Shown piece by piece: positions 1 to 11,193 of a DNA stretch of 64,000 nucleotides (positions within the stretch are counted from its first letter, which is position 1; every line of letters begins with the position of its first letter). Source of the stretch: Rehmannia glutinosa. Its lineage: Eukaryota; Streptophyta; Magnoliopsida; Lamiales; Orobanchaceae. Location: assembly GCA_016081115.2 (NCBI GenBank), contig CM071931.1, positions 15,910,317 through 15,974,316 on the forward strand, in the 5' to 3' direction. The position numbers and the translations under genes were made by a program. Under the pieces are notes generated by a model. It worked only from the letters and a program-made list of their open reading frames with translations. It did no database searches and was not told where the DNA came from.

Positions 1-505
1 AAATTAATAGTAGAAATTGCTGCTATAGAGAAGAGGGAGAATGACCTCAAAATGTTATTGCCTCATTCACTAAGGCATCTAAATCATTGGATGATCTTAT
101 TATGAGTCAAAGAGAGAATGTGGAGACAAGACGGGCAGGCTAGGATTTAATTCTTCATGCCATGTCGAAACCTCAAAAGTAATTTTGGAAAAAGGATCTT
201 CAAGTCATGAAGAGTCCGAAAAATCCAAAACTCTAAATGATGCACACACATTCACTCCAAAACACACGGTAACAAGCAAATCGGCCTTGGTTTATAAAGG
301 AAAGGAAAACATCCGATTGAGTGCGATGAAAGGACAATCGAAAGAGATTCGGCCGAGTTCTCGGCAAACTCCAAACAAAAAATACTCTGTAAAGAAGAAG
401 CATAGCTACCAAAAACCCCGGAAAATCTATAAGAGAAATTCATATGATGGGAATGGTAGAAAATATCCAAGCGAGTCGATTGGAATAATGTGAACTATCG
501 GCATA
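1..505 (+). pseudogene. gag: gag C-terminal region of copy A (coiled-coil and basic tail)
   Basis: Part of the capsid/nucleocapsid polyprotein downstream of the zinc knuckle. The first 150 bases encode a charged helical stretch ending in the words SKSLDDLIMSQRE, followed by a lysine- and serine-rich segment (frame open from 185 to 493) ending KYPSESIGIM and a stop. The same text is readable in copy C. Such a coiled-coil and basic tail after the knuckle is usual for Sirevirus gag. At least two frameshifts separate the first 180 bases from the open part. The knuckle itself lies left of the window. Confidence 0.75.
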
Positions 506-3500
506 GACTTACATGGAATATAAGCCCAAATGGCAAGGCCTAGAACTCGGCAAAGGCCATTTCAAAGTATAAGAGCTTTCATCGGACACATATGCACCTA
601 GGCACTACACTCAAAGACACCACAATTACCCAAGAAAGGCAATTGCTAAAACACATATGGGCATACTGACAAAAGAGATTATAATTTGTATGAACCTAAA
701 ATCCCTGAAGCAATTTGCGAGAATTAATTATGATTATGGCATAGATGGCAACCCCTTAGAGTCAAATCATTTGGCTATAGGTTGGTTGGATCATCTTACA
801 ATTCTAACCCCTCGGGACCCATACAAGTATGGGTACCTAAAACTTAATTTCCTTGATTGCGGGTTCAAGAAGCAGTGAGTGCCAAGGAACTCCGTACATG
901 GATAGTGGTTGTTCGGACATATGACGAAATAAGAAAAATCTGTCAAAATTCAAGGAAGTTAAAGGAGCAAAAGTCATATTTGGAGAAATGAAGCTCTGGT
1001 GAAATAAGAGGCATTGGACCCATCAAGAGAATGGATTAGAAATCACGAGGCGTTGCATATGTTGAAGGACTCAACTTCAACCTGTTGAGCATCGTCGACT
1101 CTGTGACAAGGGTTACAATGTTGGATTCAACATGGGTGTATGCCAAATCAAGGATATTGAATCAAATGAAGTTGTGCTTGAGGATGTAACGAGGAAGAAT
1201 ATGTATGTAAATGGATTGGTCAACTGCAACACCCGGCTTTATGTCTAGCAAAGAGCACAATTTGAAATCAAGTTGCGTGGCACAAAAAAAGCTGAGTCAC
1301 CTAAATTTCAAAACGATTAACAAACTTGCAAGAAGTAATCTTGTGGAAGGACTTCGGACTCGATATAAAAAGGAAGTATATGTGACGCATGCGCTCGGAA
1401 GGAAAACAAATCAGTCATCATTCAAAGAAAAGATATGTTCATCTTCAACAAGAATATTGCATCCTTTCATATGGATCTATTTGGCCCGATGGAACCAGCC
1501 CGGCATAAGTGGAAAGAAATACACCTTGGTGGTAGTAGATGACTTCTCAAGATATACATGGACAATATTCATGTGTAAAGAAAAAACTCTACAAAAACTA
1601 CCACGGTGATGAAGAGGATTCAAAACGAGAAGAGTCAAACCATTATCAAAATAAGATCGGGACGGAACTGAGTTTGTCAATGGAATAATAACTTCGATAT
1701 TGTATTGAAAATGGTATTGGTCATGAACTATCAACGGCAAGAACTCCGCGGCCGAGTAATGGAGTTGCGAAAAGAAGGAGCGAACCCTCAAAGAAGCGGC
1801 CAAGGACCATGTTAGGCTGAAGCGGTTACAAAAGATTTTGGGCTGAAGCAATCAACACAACTTGCTACACCCAAAACGGATGTATGATAAACGACGGTGA
1901 CAAAGACTCCCTTATGAGATTTGGGCTGGAAGAAAACCAAATGTTGCATATTTGAATATTTGGATGTAAATGCTTAATCCACAACAATGGCAAAGACAAT
2001 CTAAAGGCTTTTGATGCTAAAAGCTGATGAAGGTATCTTCTTGGGATACTCGGTGAAAGCAAGCCTCTGATACTAATAAAAGGACTATGGTTGCGAAAGA
2101 ATCCATTCATGTAGTATTCGATGAGCAATATAAATGGAGAAGACATTGAAGAAGTCGGTGATAAGTTTGAATCATCCAACCATACGAAAAGAGTCACTAT
2201 CTTTGGAAAATTTGGAATTATCAATTCGGAAGAAGATGAGATAGTGAATCTCAAAAGCATTTGGAAAATTTGCGGTTGCAGAAGTTATTACGGAGAGTCG
2301 ACCACAACAACACACCGTCGATCAATCGACTAACTTACTCCAACCTGATGTAAGATGGCTGAGACCATCCACCGCGAGAACTTGTCATTGGAGATATAAG
2401 AGAAGGTGTAAAACAAGATCGAGAACTCAACAACAAGCGATGTTCACATGCTTCATCTATAAAGCAAGCCAAAAGGCGTGTCACAAGCATTGGGCGACAC
2501 ACATTGGATTCAAGCTATGCAAAGAAGAGCTGAATCGATTTGAAAGAAATAAAGTATGGGAATTAGTGCAAAGACCCGTACATCAAAATGTCATTGGCAC
2601 CAAATATGTGTTCGAAATAAGATGAGCGAGGAAGGTTAGTACGTGTAGAAAACAAAGCAAGACTAGTAGCCAAAAGGATATTGCCAAGAAGAGGATAGAT
2701 TTTGATGAAACATTTGCCCCTGTAGCAAGATTGGAAAGCTATAAGGATGTTTCTTGCCTATGCGACTCACAAGAATTTCAGCTTTGTATATCGGATGGAT
2801 GTAAAAGCGCATTTCTAAATGGTTTATTGGAAGAAGAAGTATATGTTGAACAACCTCCAGGATTTGAGCAAGACTCTTGGAGATAAAGTATACAAACTCA
2901 AGAAAGCTCTATATGGATTGAAGCGGTACCCCCAGGCTTGGTATGATACCTTGTCACAATTCCTAACTAAAAATGGATTCACAAAAGAAAAGTAGATAGA
3001 ACACTTTTGAAATTCAAGACAAAAAAGTATCTTTGCTTGTTCAAATATATGTGGATGACATCATTTTGGATCCACAAACAAAAGAGTCTGTGTTAAAAGT
3101 TTTCAAACCTCATGCAAAGTAAATTTGAAATGAGCATGATGGAAGAGTGACATTCTTCCTTGGACTCCAATGAAACAATTGAAGGATGGAACCTTCATAA
3201 GTCAAACAAAATACGCCAGAGATTTAATGAAGAAGTTTGGTATGGAGGAGAAGTCTTACGAAAATACCAATGGATACATCGATCAAAATGGACATGGATG
3301 CGGATGGCAAACTTAGAGATCAAACAAGATACATAGCACTTATTGGATCATTGCTCTATCTCACAAGCGGCGGACATCACATCACCTTTGTAGGTGTATG
3401 TGCAAGATTTCAATGCTCCAAAAAGAGAGCCACATGACAACAACTAAGAGAATATTGAGATACTTGAAAGGCCAAGAAGAGGCTATGGTATCAAAGGAAG

Positions 3501-3965
3501 GTGGATTCAAGCTAATTGGCTATTCGACTATCTTTGGATGCGAGTGGGCGAGGAAGAGCACCCAGGCACATGTCAAATCTTTGGGAAAGCAGGTGATTTC
3601 TGGTTTAGCAAGCAAAATTCAATAGCTACCTCCACAAAGGCCGAGAATACATAAATAAGCGGCTGTTGTGCCCAAGTCCTATGGATGAGACAACGGTGAG
3701 AGACTATGAAGTTGAGGAAAAGAAATTCCAATCATGTGTGATAACACAAGTGCATTACCATTACTCAAAATCTGTGTTGCACTCAAGAACAAAGCATATC
3801 GATGTCGGATATCACTTCATAAGAGATCACGTTGAAAAGAAGGACATCATCTTGGAATATATCTCAAGCGATAAACAAGCTCAATGACATCTTCACAAAA
3901 CCATTATGTGAGTCAAGATTTGAAGAACTCAAACATGAGTTAGGGTTAATTGAGATGAGTGACAC
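506..3965 (+). pseudogene. pol: Broken copia pol of copy A: protease, integrase, RT, RNase H
   Basis: Encodes the replication enzymes in copia order. The protease active-site triplet M-D-S-G is at 898-909. The integrase zinc domain starts near 1276 (WHKKLSHLNF) and its core carries HMDLFGP near 1468, a VVVDDFSRYTW block at 1530-1562 and T-E-F-V-N near 1665, giving the D, D and E of the catalytic triad. RT spans roughly 2440-3230 with the MDVKSAFLNG-type and YGLK blocks and YVDD at 3048-3059. RNase H follows, with GYHFIRDHVEKKDI near 3805 and DIFTKPL near 3885, the usual copia C-terminus. At least ten frameshifts or stops interrupt it. Several fall where other copies have CTG or CAG, so some may be sequence errors. 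The junction with gag is approximate. Confidence 0.9.
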
Positions 3966-4516
3966 TCATAAGAATCAAAGAAAAGAAATGAAACACAAAA
4001 AGGGTGAAAAAGAGTTTGAACACACAAATCATTTCGATGAAATCATTTATGTCGGAAAAAGATTACACCGAGTCGGTGGTAGCCGAGTCACTAAGAGAAG
4101 CGTGATAAGTAGAGTTAAATCGGCTAAAGGATAAAAATTTGAGTCACTTATGAGCGAAGTGACAAAAACGCATCGTTTTGACAAAGCGGGAATGTTTAAG
4201 GAATACGTCGGATAATGATGACATGTCTGGACATAAAGCTGCACACCAAGCTTATGATTGGATATAAATGCTGACCGCATTAAATACGAGACATTAAATG
4301 CTAAATAGGCGTGCAAAATCTAAGCCGTTGATTTCGATCACATTTCAAAACCACCCGCGTCCTTTCATAAACCATACTTAAACCATTTCCGTCCGTTTCT
4401 CTCTCACACTACCAAAACTGTTCATCTCTTTCTCTCAAAAGCAAAGGCAAAAATTCTCTCGAAACCCTATCTATCTTCAAATCAATCTCTTAGTTTTTTT
4501 GATAAAATCCTGAAAA
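3966..4516 (+). promoter_or_regulatory. Leader between pol and env-like frame of copy A, with TATA-like box
   Basis: Non-coding stretch of about 550 bases conserved in all four copies. It contains repeated GAGTCAC words, a TATA-like GGATATAAATG at 4260-4270, then two short direct repeats of the type ATTAAATRC, and a CT-rich segment (about 4390-4500) before the first ATG of the env-like frame at 4517. The layout suggests an internal promoter and 5' leader for a separate mRNA of the third frame. That is inference; no transcript evidence is available here. Confidence 0.5.
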
Positions 4517-7500
4517 ATGGCACCAACCTACGACTTTGTCAAATTAGGGAAGCAAATCCACACCGGTCTCTTTGTGGATTTCGAATAATGGTGAAACAGG
4601 GTCCGACGACACCCTAGTGAAGAAAATCGCTGAAAAATTGGAAACGTCCCGCCGAAACCGTTTACGATGTTAGAATATCCGATGACCTATGTGGAGGAGG
4701 TCGCACAGCTTCTACGTGAATCTGAGATTCACGATGAAGGAATAAAGTCATCTGTTCACGGAAAGCGGTGACTATCTCTCGCGAAGGATTTGGTGACCAC
4801 TGCTCACTACCAAGCGAAGGAGCCTCGAAAATCAACGAAGTTGATGTAAACTTAGTCATGCTTGGAAAGAAATAGCCAAGCCCGACTTTTGCTTTGATAA
4901 AATAGTGTACACAAAAACAAGAGAGCTCGAAGGAGGATTATCACAAGTCGTTGGACATAGTTGCCAAATGTATTGACATCAAATTTGGCGACTTTGACCA
5001 ATCACAAAAGCAAAGCTGATTGTAATGGCCGCAATCATCGCGAGAAAAAGAAAATAAATCAAGGCCGAGTTTGTCTCACAAAGACTCTGCCCGAACGTAG
5101 GGAACAAATCCTTCAAGGAAGATGGCACATTTGGAGGTTCCCTAGGATATGGCCTAGTAATTGGCCGGTGATGGAGGTGAAAGGAGTCCCTCTTAGACAT
5201 GGGAAGGCATTCCATGTTAACAAGAGGATGTTGAGCAAACCTCTCACAGCGCCTGAAAGAGCCTACGCCAAGAGAGGCGACACGAGTGAGGGGGAATCAC
5301 CGACCACTGAAAATACAGCTGTTTCCTCTCACCTAAGAAGAAAGGCGCCCCTGCGGTGCTAAGAAGATCCGCCTGCGCAAAGAAAGAAAGCCAAACATGC
5401 TCCCCCCCGCAGCCAGAGTCACTGCCCTGCGGCCGTGTCTCCTCCCCTGCGGCGGCGGTCGAGAAGGACTCACAAATACCTTCTCCGATCGTCAAAAGGA
5501 GGAGAACGACAAGCCAGACGGCCACTCCTCGGGAAAAAGACACCGGCCAGCCCCCGCCCAGACTCGAGAGGAAATCGTCTCAAACCGAAAATCCCTCGGT
5601 ACAAACTAGGAGACGAAAAAGAATTGTCAAGCACTCCGAGCTTGAGAAACCGGGCCGAGTCACCACTCACCGAGCAGATCACGGACTCGGCTGGCGGGAG
5701 AAGTAGAGTCTCCCGGATGTAATTGATGAAACACTAAGTCTGTGAAGGCGATCAGAGAGGCAACCGAAGACAACTGTAGTCCACACAAATGAAACACAAG
5801 AAAAGAAGGCTGATAAAGCGGATAGTGATGTGATGATCCTATCTCCACCTTACCCGGACATCCAAAATCGTCTGCGAGTGGAGGAAATGGAAATTGAGTC
5901 GATCCGGGGAAGTTCCAACGGCTGAGTTTATAGAAGAAGAAGAGGAACTGTGAGCTTCCTCGACTAACCACCTGTACTCCCAAAGATCGGATGAAGACAA
6001 GCGCATAGACATCCTGCAGATCTTCAAGGACAAGGAGAAAGAAAAGCAAGCGGAGGAAAGGCGAGGCACGTGAGAAGGCTAGCATTTGCCCTATCTCGGC
6101 ACCACGAACACACACATCCTCTCGCGATGTCTTCTCGATGCTGATGAGGATCCTGAGAATGCCGCCAGAAGAGTTGCAAATGCGGCAAGCATTGCGCGAA
6201 TCGAGAATCCTTCACGAGCAAAGATTGATGGATGGAGGGACCAGGAGAGTCCTCGAACACACCGAAATTGATCCAATGGGAGTGGTTCAGCAAATCGCCA
6301 CTTTGTTGTTCTTCTACCACTTCCCCACCGGAAGAAGAAAGCAATAAGGAACTGGCGATGAAACGGGATAGTGGGGACCCCGAGCCGACCAACCCCTATT
6401 GAAGGTGTTTTACCACCTGCCCTAATGGTGAACATTCAATCGAAACAGTAGGGAGTTTGGAGACGAGTGATCCCATTCCAAGTCACTCACTGGTGCGCCA
6501 CCGGTGGGAAACTCCCTCCACCGCAAAAAGGTCGGAGGATGTCTGCAGATGACTCCACAACGAATCAAGGAGGCGAAGTAGAGAAAATACAAACACAAGA
6601 AGAACAACAAGTTGCCATCAATCGAAGCTCGGATTGCTTGAGACTGCCTCACCGAGGTGTCAACCGCTCCGAAGCTAATGATGCTTTGATGCGATCGAGG
6701 CAAAGGAAGGAACAACCCTGGAGTTAACACTGGCGATGAAAGTGCAATCCATGGGGTTGAGACTCCAATGGATGCCACCGAAGACCCTAAGACAAGTGAC
6801 AGACAATTTGTCGAAAGGAGGACCAAGGCCTCGCCGCAAGAAGAGACTAGCCGGAGGTAATGAAGGCCCACGGAGGTTGAGACTTCCCGGGGTAAAGAAA
6901 GGCTGGAGTAGAGAACATCCCTCCTGCTATCATCGACCCATCCGAGAAGGAGATAAGCGCACTTCATGATTCCCAGGATAATCCCGATGTCACTTTTCCG
7001 GGATCGAAGGCGAAGAAGAAGGCGAGTCATCCCGGTGGGACAGATCCAAAAGACTCACCAAGGATGTTCCAAGCACGAGCAAGTCTCGATCCCAAGACTA
7101 CTCGTCAAAACATTTAATTTTGATGATGAGCCACCAATGGAAATCTCATCATCGTCCCGATGAAGCTTCGATAAGGCCGAGGACCGATCTACTCAATTGG
7201 AGAAATCAGTCAGACCAATGAAGTCGTTGAGACAAATGAGGCTCAAAAAAGTCGGGTCCACTTCACAACAAACCCCACCGAACCCGAGTCCATCCGCGCA
7301 GCTCCTCCGCAGCAGGTCGATTCCTAAAAGAACTTCACGCGCACCGCTCATCATCGAACAAATCCCGGTTGCGGTGATGAATCCTTTATAGAATCTTTTT
7401 TTTTTCTCTGGAGGTACCCGACCTCCATGAAGAGTCGAAAAATGAACGCGCACGCTACCACGACCAGCTCCGTTTTCAATCGGCACCATTGTTCCAAATG

Positions 7501-9021
7501 ATTATGATTTTGACGCCGCATGGCCATCACCGCAACTAAGAATCACCAAGTCCGCCAAGTGTTCAAGGCATTATTCACGAGATTGAACGGATGGAGAGGC
7601 ATCGGCCTCTATGGATATGCGATCGACAACAGAGATGCAAATCTCACTGGCGATTTAAGAGGCATAACAGATCCGGATCGGGGAATGGTGGCAACAAAGA
7701 AGAAACAATGCGTGTGGAACAAGTTAGATACTTGCAGGACATTGTTCAACAAGTCTGGTATGGAGAGTGAAAATGCCGATGCAAAAACGAAGGCGAGAGA
7801 ACATATTGAGCACATGCATGAAGCTCACATTGCCGAGATAAAGTCTGCTGCGTGAGCAAAACAAGAGTGATCTACACGCTTGGAAGAGACCATGAATACA
7901 AAATTCAGCCTTGTCATGGCTGAGATGAAGCTAATTTCAGCAGAGTCCAACGCTACTCGATCCGATTTCGTCTTTGCATACTCTGCAGAGACTCGAGACA
8001 AAACTCAACTATCGCCAGCTCGACTTCACCGCTTGCAAGTCTGTTTCCGGGCGTTCCTCTCTCCTTTGATGATGCCAAAAAGGGGAAGAGGAATACCTAA
8101 AAAGCGCAAGGGGATCCGAAGTTGAGAAGGAAGGAGAGCATGCGAAGGGAAAATCAAACGAGGAAGTGTTGAAACAAAAGAAAGGAAAATCTGCTTTGAG
8201 GGGGAAGGATCGAAAGATGTGACCTTGATGATTGCACAAACCCCTCAACAGGTCTTGTCACACCTGGCATTATCGGCAAAACTCCTGTGACTCTGCCACT
8301 CCAACACTCTGCTATATCTATGGTGAAAAGAGAAAAACAATTGAAGCGAGGGATGAAGGAAGTGGAAGGAAGAATGGATGCCCGAGTTATGAACATCTTG
8401 AAAGAACATGGAGGCATTCCAAAGAGTGAAGCGAGGCACATATGCCATTTCGGATGTTGGGGCAGAGCCACGATCGCTGATGAATTTAAAACGCTCGAAT
8501 CGAAGGATACTTTGCAAATATGTCTATGGCTCAAGCTTAGGACTTGTCTTGGGAAAAGGGTCTCACGTTACGTGAAGAAGGCGACAGCGAGACTCACCGA
8601 TCACTCTGCTGGTCACTCACCACCGGAAAGAAGAAGACCCAGTACAATACACGCCCGGTAGAGGAAGAAGAAGTGGTGGAGGAAGAAGCTTGGACCTGGG
8701 CCTCTCGCCAAAAATTGAATACGTGGATCCGGGAAAGAAAGGAGGGATCTATCAGTGGGCTTGACCAAGTAGCAAATTTGCAAGTGGCTAAAAGTAACGC
8801 CGAGTATGCAAAAAGAATAGAAGAAGAAAAGAAGAGACAAACTCGGCTATGGGAGGAAAGACAAAAGAATAAGAAGAGATGAAGTCGCCAGGAAGGCATA
8901 TGAAAAGAAAAAGAAGGCGGTGACGAGAAAAAGAGAAGAAAAGAAGAAGATCTTGAACAAGATGAAAGAAGGAGACAAGGAGATGAAGTGTTGCTGTCAA
9001 CCCTTCGTGTATTTTATTATG
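4517..9021 (+). pseudogene. Env-like third reading frame of copy A (about 4.5 kb, broken)
   Basis: The frame after pol begins ATGGCACCAACC at 4517. Its N-terminal part carries FVKLGKQIHTG, then MTYVEEVAQLLRE and a segment ending LQGRWHIW near 5130. A middle part (5250-5700) is rich in Lys, Arg, Pro and Ser. An acidic stretch with FDDEPPMEISSSS follows near 7110, a helical segment EHIEHMHEAHIAEIKSAA near 7830, the conserved words FDDAKKGK near 8065, and a strongly charged coiled coil at 8760-8990. In SIRE-type elements this position holds the so-called env-like frame, whose function is unproven. I see no convincing signal peptide or transmembrane segment, so a membrane envelope role is doubtful. 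Frameshifts are many; the stop position is approximate. Confidence 0.7.
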
Positions 9022-9243
9022 TAAATACATACAATGTAAGTCTTCTCAAATAAAGCTATAAATTCTCTATTTTTTTGTGTAGACAAATATGTGCTCGATA
9101 CACCTTGTAAACAAATGTAAAAGGACAAGAAATTTATGATCAATAAAAGGATTGATTCTCACGCATACATTCTATGTCAATACACTATCTCGTATGTATC
9201 TTTGCTATTTGCATTTTTGAATGGTTTAAGTTTTGGCATCATC

Positions 9244-9255
9244 AAAAAGGGGAAA
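9244..9255 (+). other. Polypurine tract of copy A
   Basis: AAAAAGGGGAAA one base before the TG that opens the 3' LTR at 9257. In LTR retroelements the purine run primes plus-strand DNA synthesis. The same run precedes the 3' LTR of B, C and D. The 220 bases between the env-like stop and this tract are AT-rich untranslated sequence with AATAAA-like words near 9141. Confidence 0.9.
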
Positions 9256-9256
9256 T

Positions 9257-10802
9257 TGTTAGGAAATTTATTGTTTAGATTTTGATGAATGCCATGTAAA
9301 ACTTAGAATAGAAAGTTGGCACCCCAATTCTTGTTGTAAAATGCATTGTAATAAATAGAGTGGCCAAGTGAGTTAAGTCGCCTACGCCTAACATGCAAGA
9401 AGACAACTCAAGACTAGAAGGAAGACTCATTGCGAGACAGTGAGTATGGCAAAGAAGAGTAGACGGGAACTCTCTGAAGAAGCGGTGAGATATACAACTG
9501 AGTGGAGTATCGATCCAAGTTAACTCGAGAAAAGCCAAGTCTCAAGTTGAAGTGACAAAGAGTCATCCAATGATTGGAAGGCGACTCTAAGTCACCCGAG
9601 GAAAGCAAGAAAATGCAGTCAAGTCGAGATAATCAGTAAAAGATCCGTTGCCGAAATCAAGAGAATTACTTAAACAAGTAATATCTCCATACCACCTTTC
9701 TCGGAGTGCTCAAATTCGGTCGAGCGTGCAAAAGGAATGAACCAATGGGAAGCACTACACCGTGTCGAACTACGAAAAGGTGAAAGAACAATTCATACGA
9801 GGAAATGGCAATTCCAAGAACGCAACAAGACAAGCCAACGATCGCAAGTGACTTTCAAAAATAAGCCTATCTCTTCAACGGGCAAATTTTTGAAAGTTCA
9901 CTATAAAAGGCCGAGGAGTTTGTTTGAGAAAGAAGAGATACATAGATGACACATATGTGAGATATACAAGCATATTAGAAAAACTGAATATTCTCAATCC
10001 TCAAGCCTACATTACGAAGAACATCAATCCAACACTCACCTTGAAGGAAAGATAACTTCAATCGTTGAAGAGGAAAACACTGAAAAATCAAGGGGTCTAC
10101 ATTCCACGAAGGATTGTAGGAAGGTTCAAGGTCGAACCAAGTCTTAAGCTTTTGGAGGGCTTCGTGATCAAATCCAAAGAGCTTGAGCAAGTGAGTCAGA
10201 GTAGCAAGGCAACTGCCTGTGAAGAAGCCGAGTCGCACGAGAAGAAGCCACCGAGTGATCAAGGCGTCTCGATCGAGTCCCAAAGGATCAAGTCACCAGT
10301 GTGATCAAGACTTGTATCTGGATGTTACCACTTTGTATACGATCATTACCTAGTGGATTCCTCCGGGAGTTGGAGAAGAGAGAGTAGAAGAATTACCCCA
10401 TCTTCGAACCTCTATAAAAATTTCATTGTGTCATTTACATTTCGAGCACTTTAATTCCCGCATTTTTAATCGCTTATATCTGTGACAAATTTGCTATCCA
10501 CTTGATAATTTATAAGTACTAAACAAAGCACTAAACTCTTGCTTAATCAAATTTAAGGGTGTTAAGTCTTCCAAAAAAACAAAACCACAACAGTTAATTT
10601 AGAGCCAACAATGAGTTATTCCATCAACATCTCGGTTGAGTCTTTGAGAGATTAACTCTACTGAGTGGCTAAATTGATCGTCCATCAAGGACACACGTGT
10701 GTAGTATCATCTCTCGTATATTTAAAAGGACTAAATCGAAAATTTGGTAAGGTTTATTCAACCCCCTTCTAAACCTTACACTTACACCCCTTGGGACCTA
10801 CA
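9257..10802 (+). repeat. 3' LTR of copy A
   Basis: 1546 bp, starting TGTTAGGAAATT and ending CCTTGGGACCTACA, so it has the canonical TG...CA ends. A TATA box CTATAAAAGG lies at 9901-9910, and a second TATA-like CTCTATAAAAAT near 10410 sits close to the 3' third. The final 60 bases (TTATTCAACCCCC, CTTACACTTACACC) are shared by every LTR in the window. Ends were set by comparison with the complete copy D. Confidence 0.95.
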
Positions 10803-11193
10803 AATACCTCCAATCGAGCATACAAATTTAGCACAACCTTTTTCCCTTGAAAACTTTGCTTTTCCAAGACCCATCAATCAAAGCCACAAATATACTAAAG
10901 ATAAAAAAAATTGCAAAGAATTCATTATATTAATAACCAAATATTGTATGAATAATAATGAAATCATAGTTTTTACATTAATTTTAAAAATAACACTTAT
11001 TGTTTTAAAGTTAAAAGATTGAAAACAACTCAATACATTAATAAGATAATTATGACTTCAATTGTGTTAATCAGGTTTGACTTCACGGTATACCAATTAG
11101 TATGACTTCACGTATATTACTACAAATGAGTTCTCGGTATACTAAGTATTTTGGTATCTGTCTGTTCGACTTCATGGTATTTCAATTAATATC
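10803..11193. other. AT-rich spacer between copies A and B
   Basis: Roughly 390 bases with no gene. The right part (11078-11191) has four imperfect copies of a GACTTCACGGTATAC-type word spaced irregularly, immediately before the point where copy B starts. None of this matches the internal sequence of the other elements, so it is flanking DNA or an unrelated relic. Confidence 0.6.

Larger units (their letters stand above)
1..10802 (+). mobile_element. Copy A: Sirevirus-type Ty1/copia element, 5' end outside window
   Basis: A large LTR retrotransposon that enters the window already inside gag. Read left to right it holds the gag C-terminal part, pol in copia order (protease, integrase, RT, RNase H), a leader, a long env-like frame, a polypurine tract and a 3' LTR ending in ...CTACA at 10802. 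The start matches the gag part of copy C (about 61290-61330, opposite strand), so only the 5' LTR and first half of gag are missing. Integrase before RT shows copia rather than gypsy. The 5 bases after the LTR are AATAC; the matching duplication would lie left of the window. All frames are interrupted. The Sirevirus assignment rests on gene order, the long third frame and LTR size; no database search was possible. Confidence 0.93.

Noticed and set aside
6422..7030. Minus-strand open frame of 202 codons in copy A
   Set aside because: It is antisense to the env-like frame, Leu/Ser/Arg-rich as expected from the reverse of a Lys/Glu-rich coding region, and the homologous stretches of B, C and D do not keep it open.
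10803..11022. Plus-strand frame covering the LTR end and spacer (10744-11022)
   Set aside because: It begins inside the LTR and runs into AT-rich flank; the same frame in other LTRs diverges at once, so it is chance.
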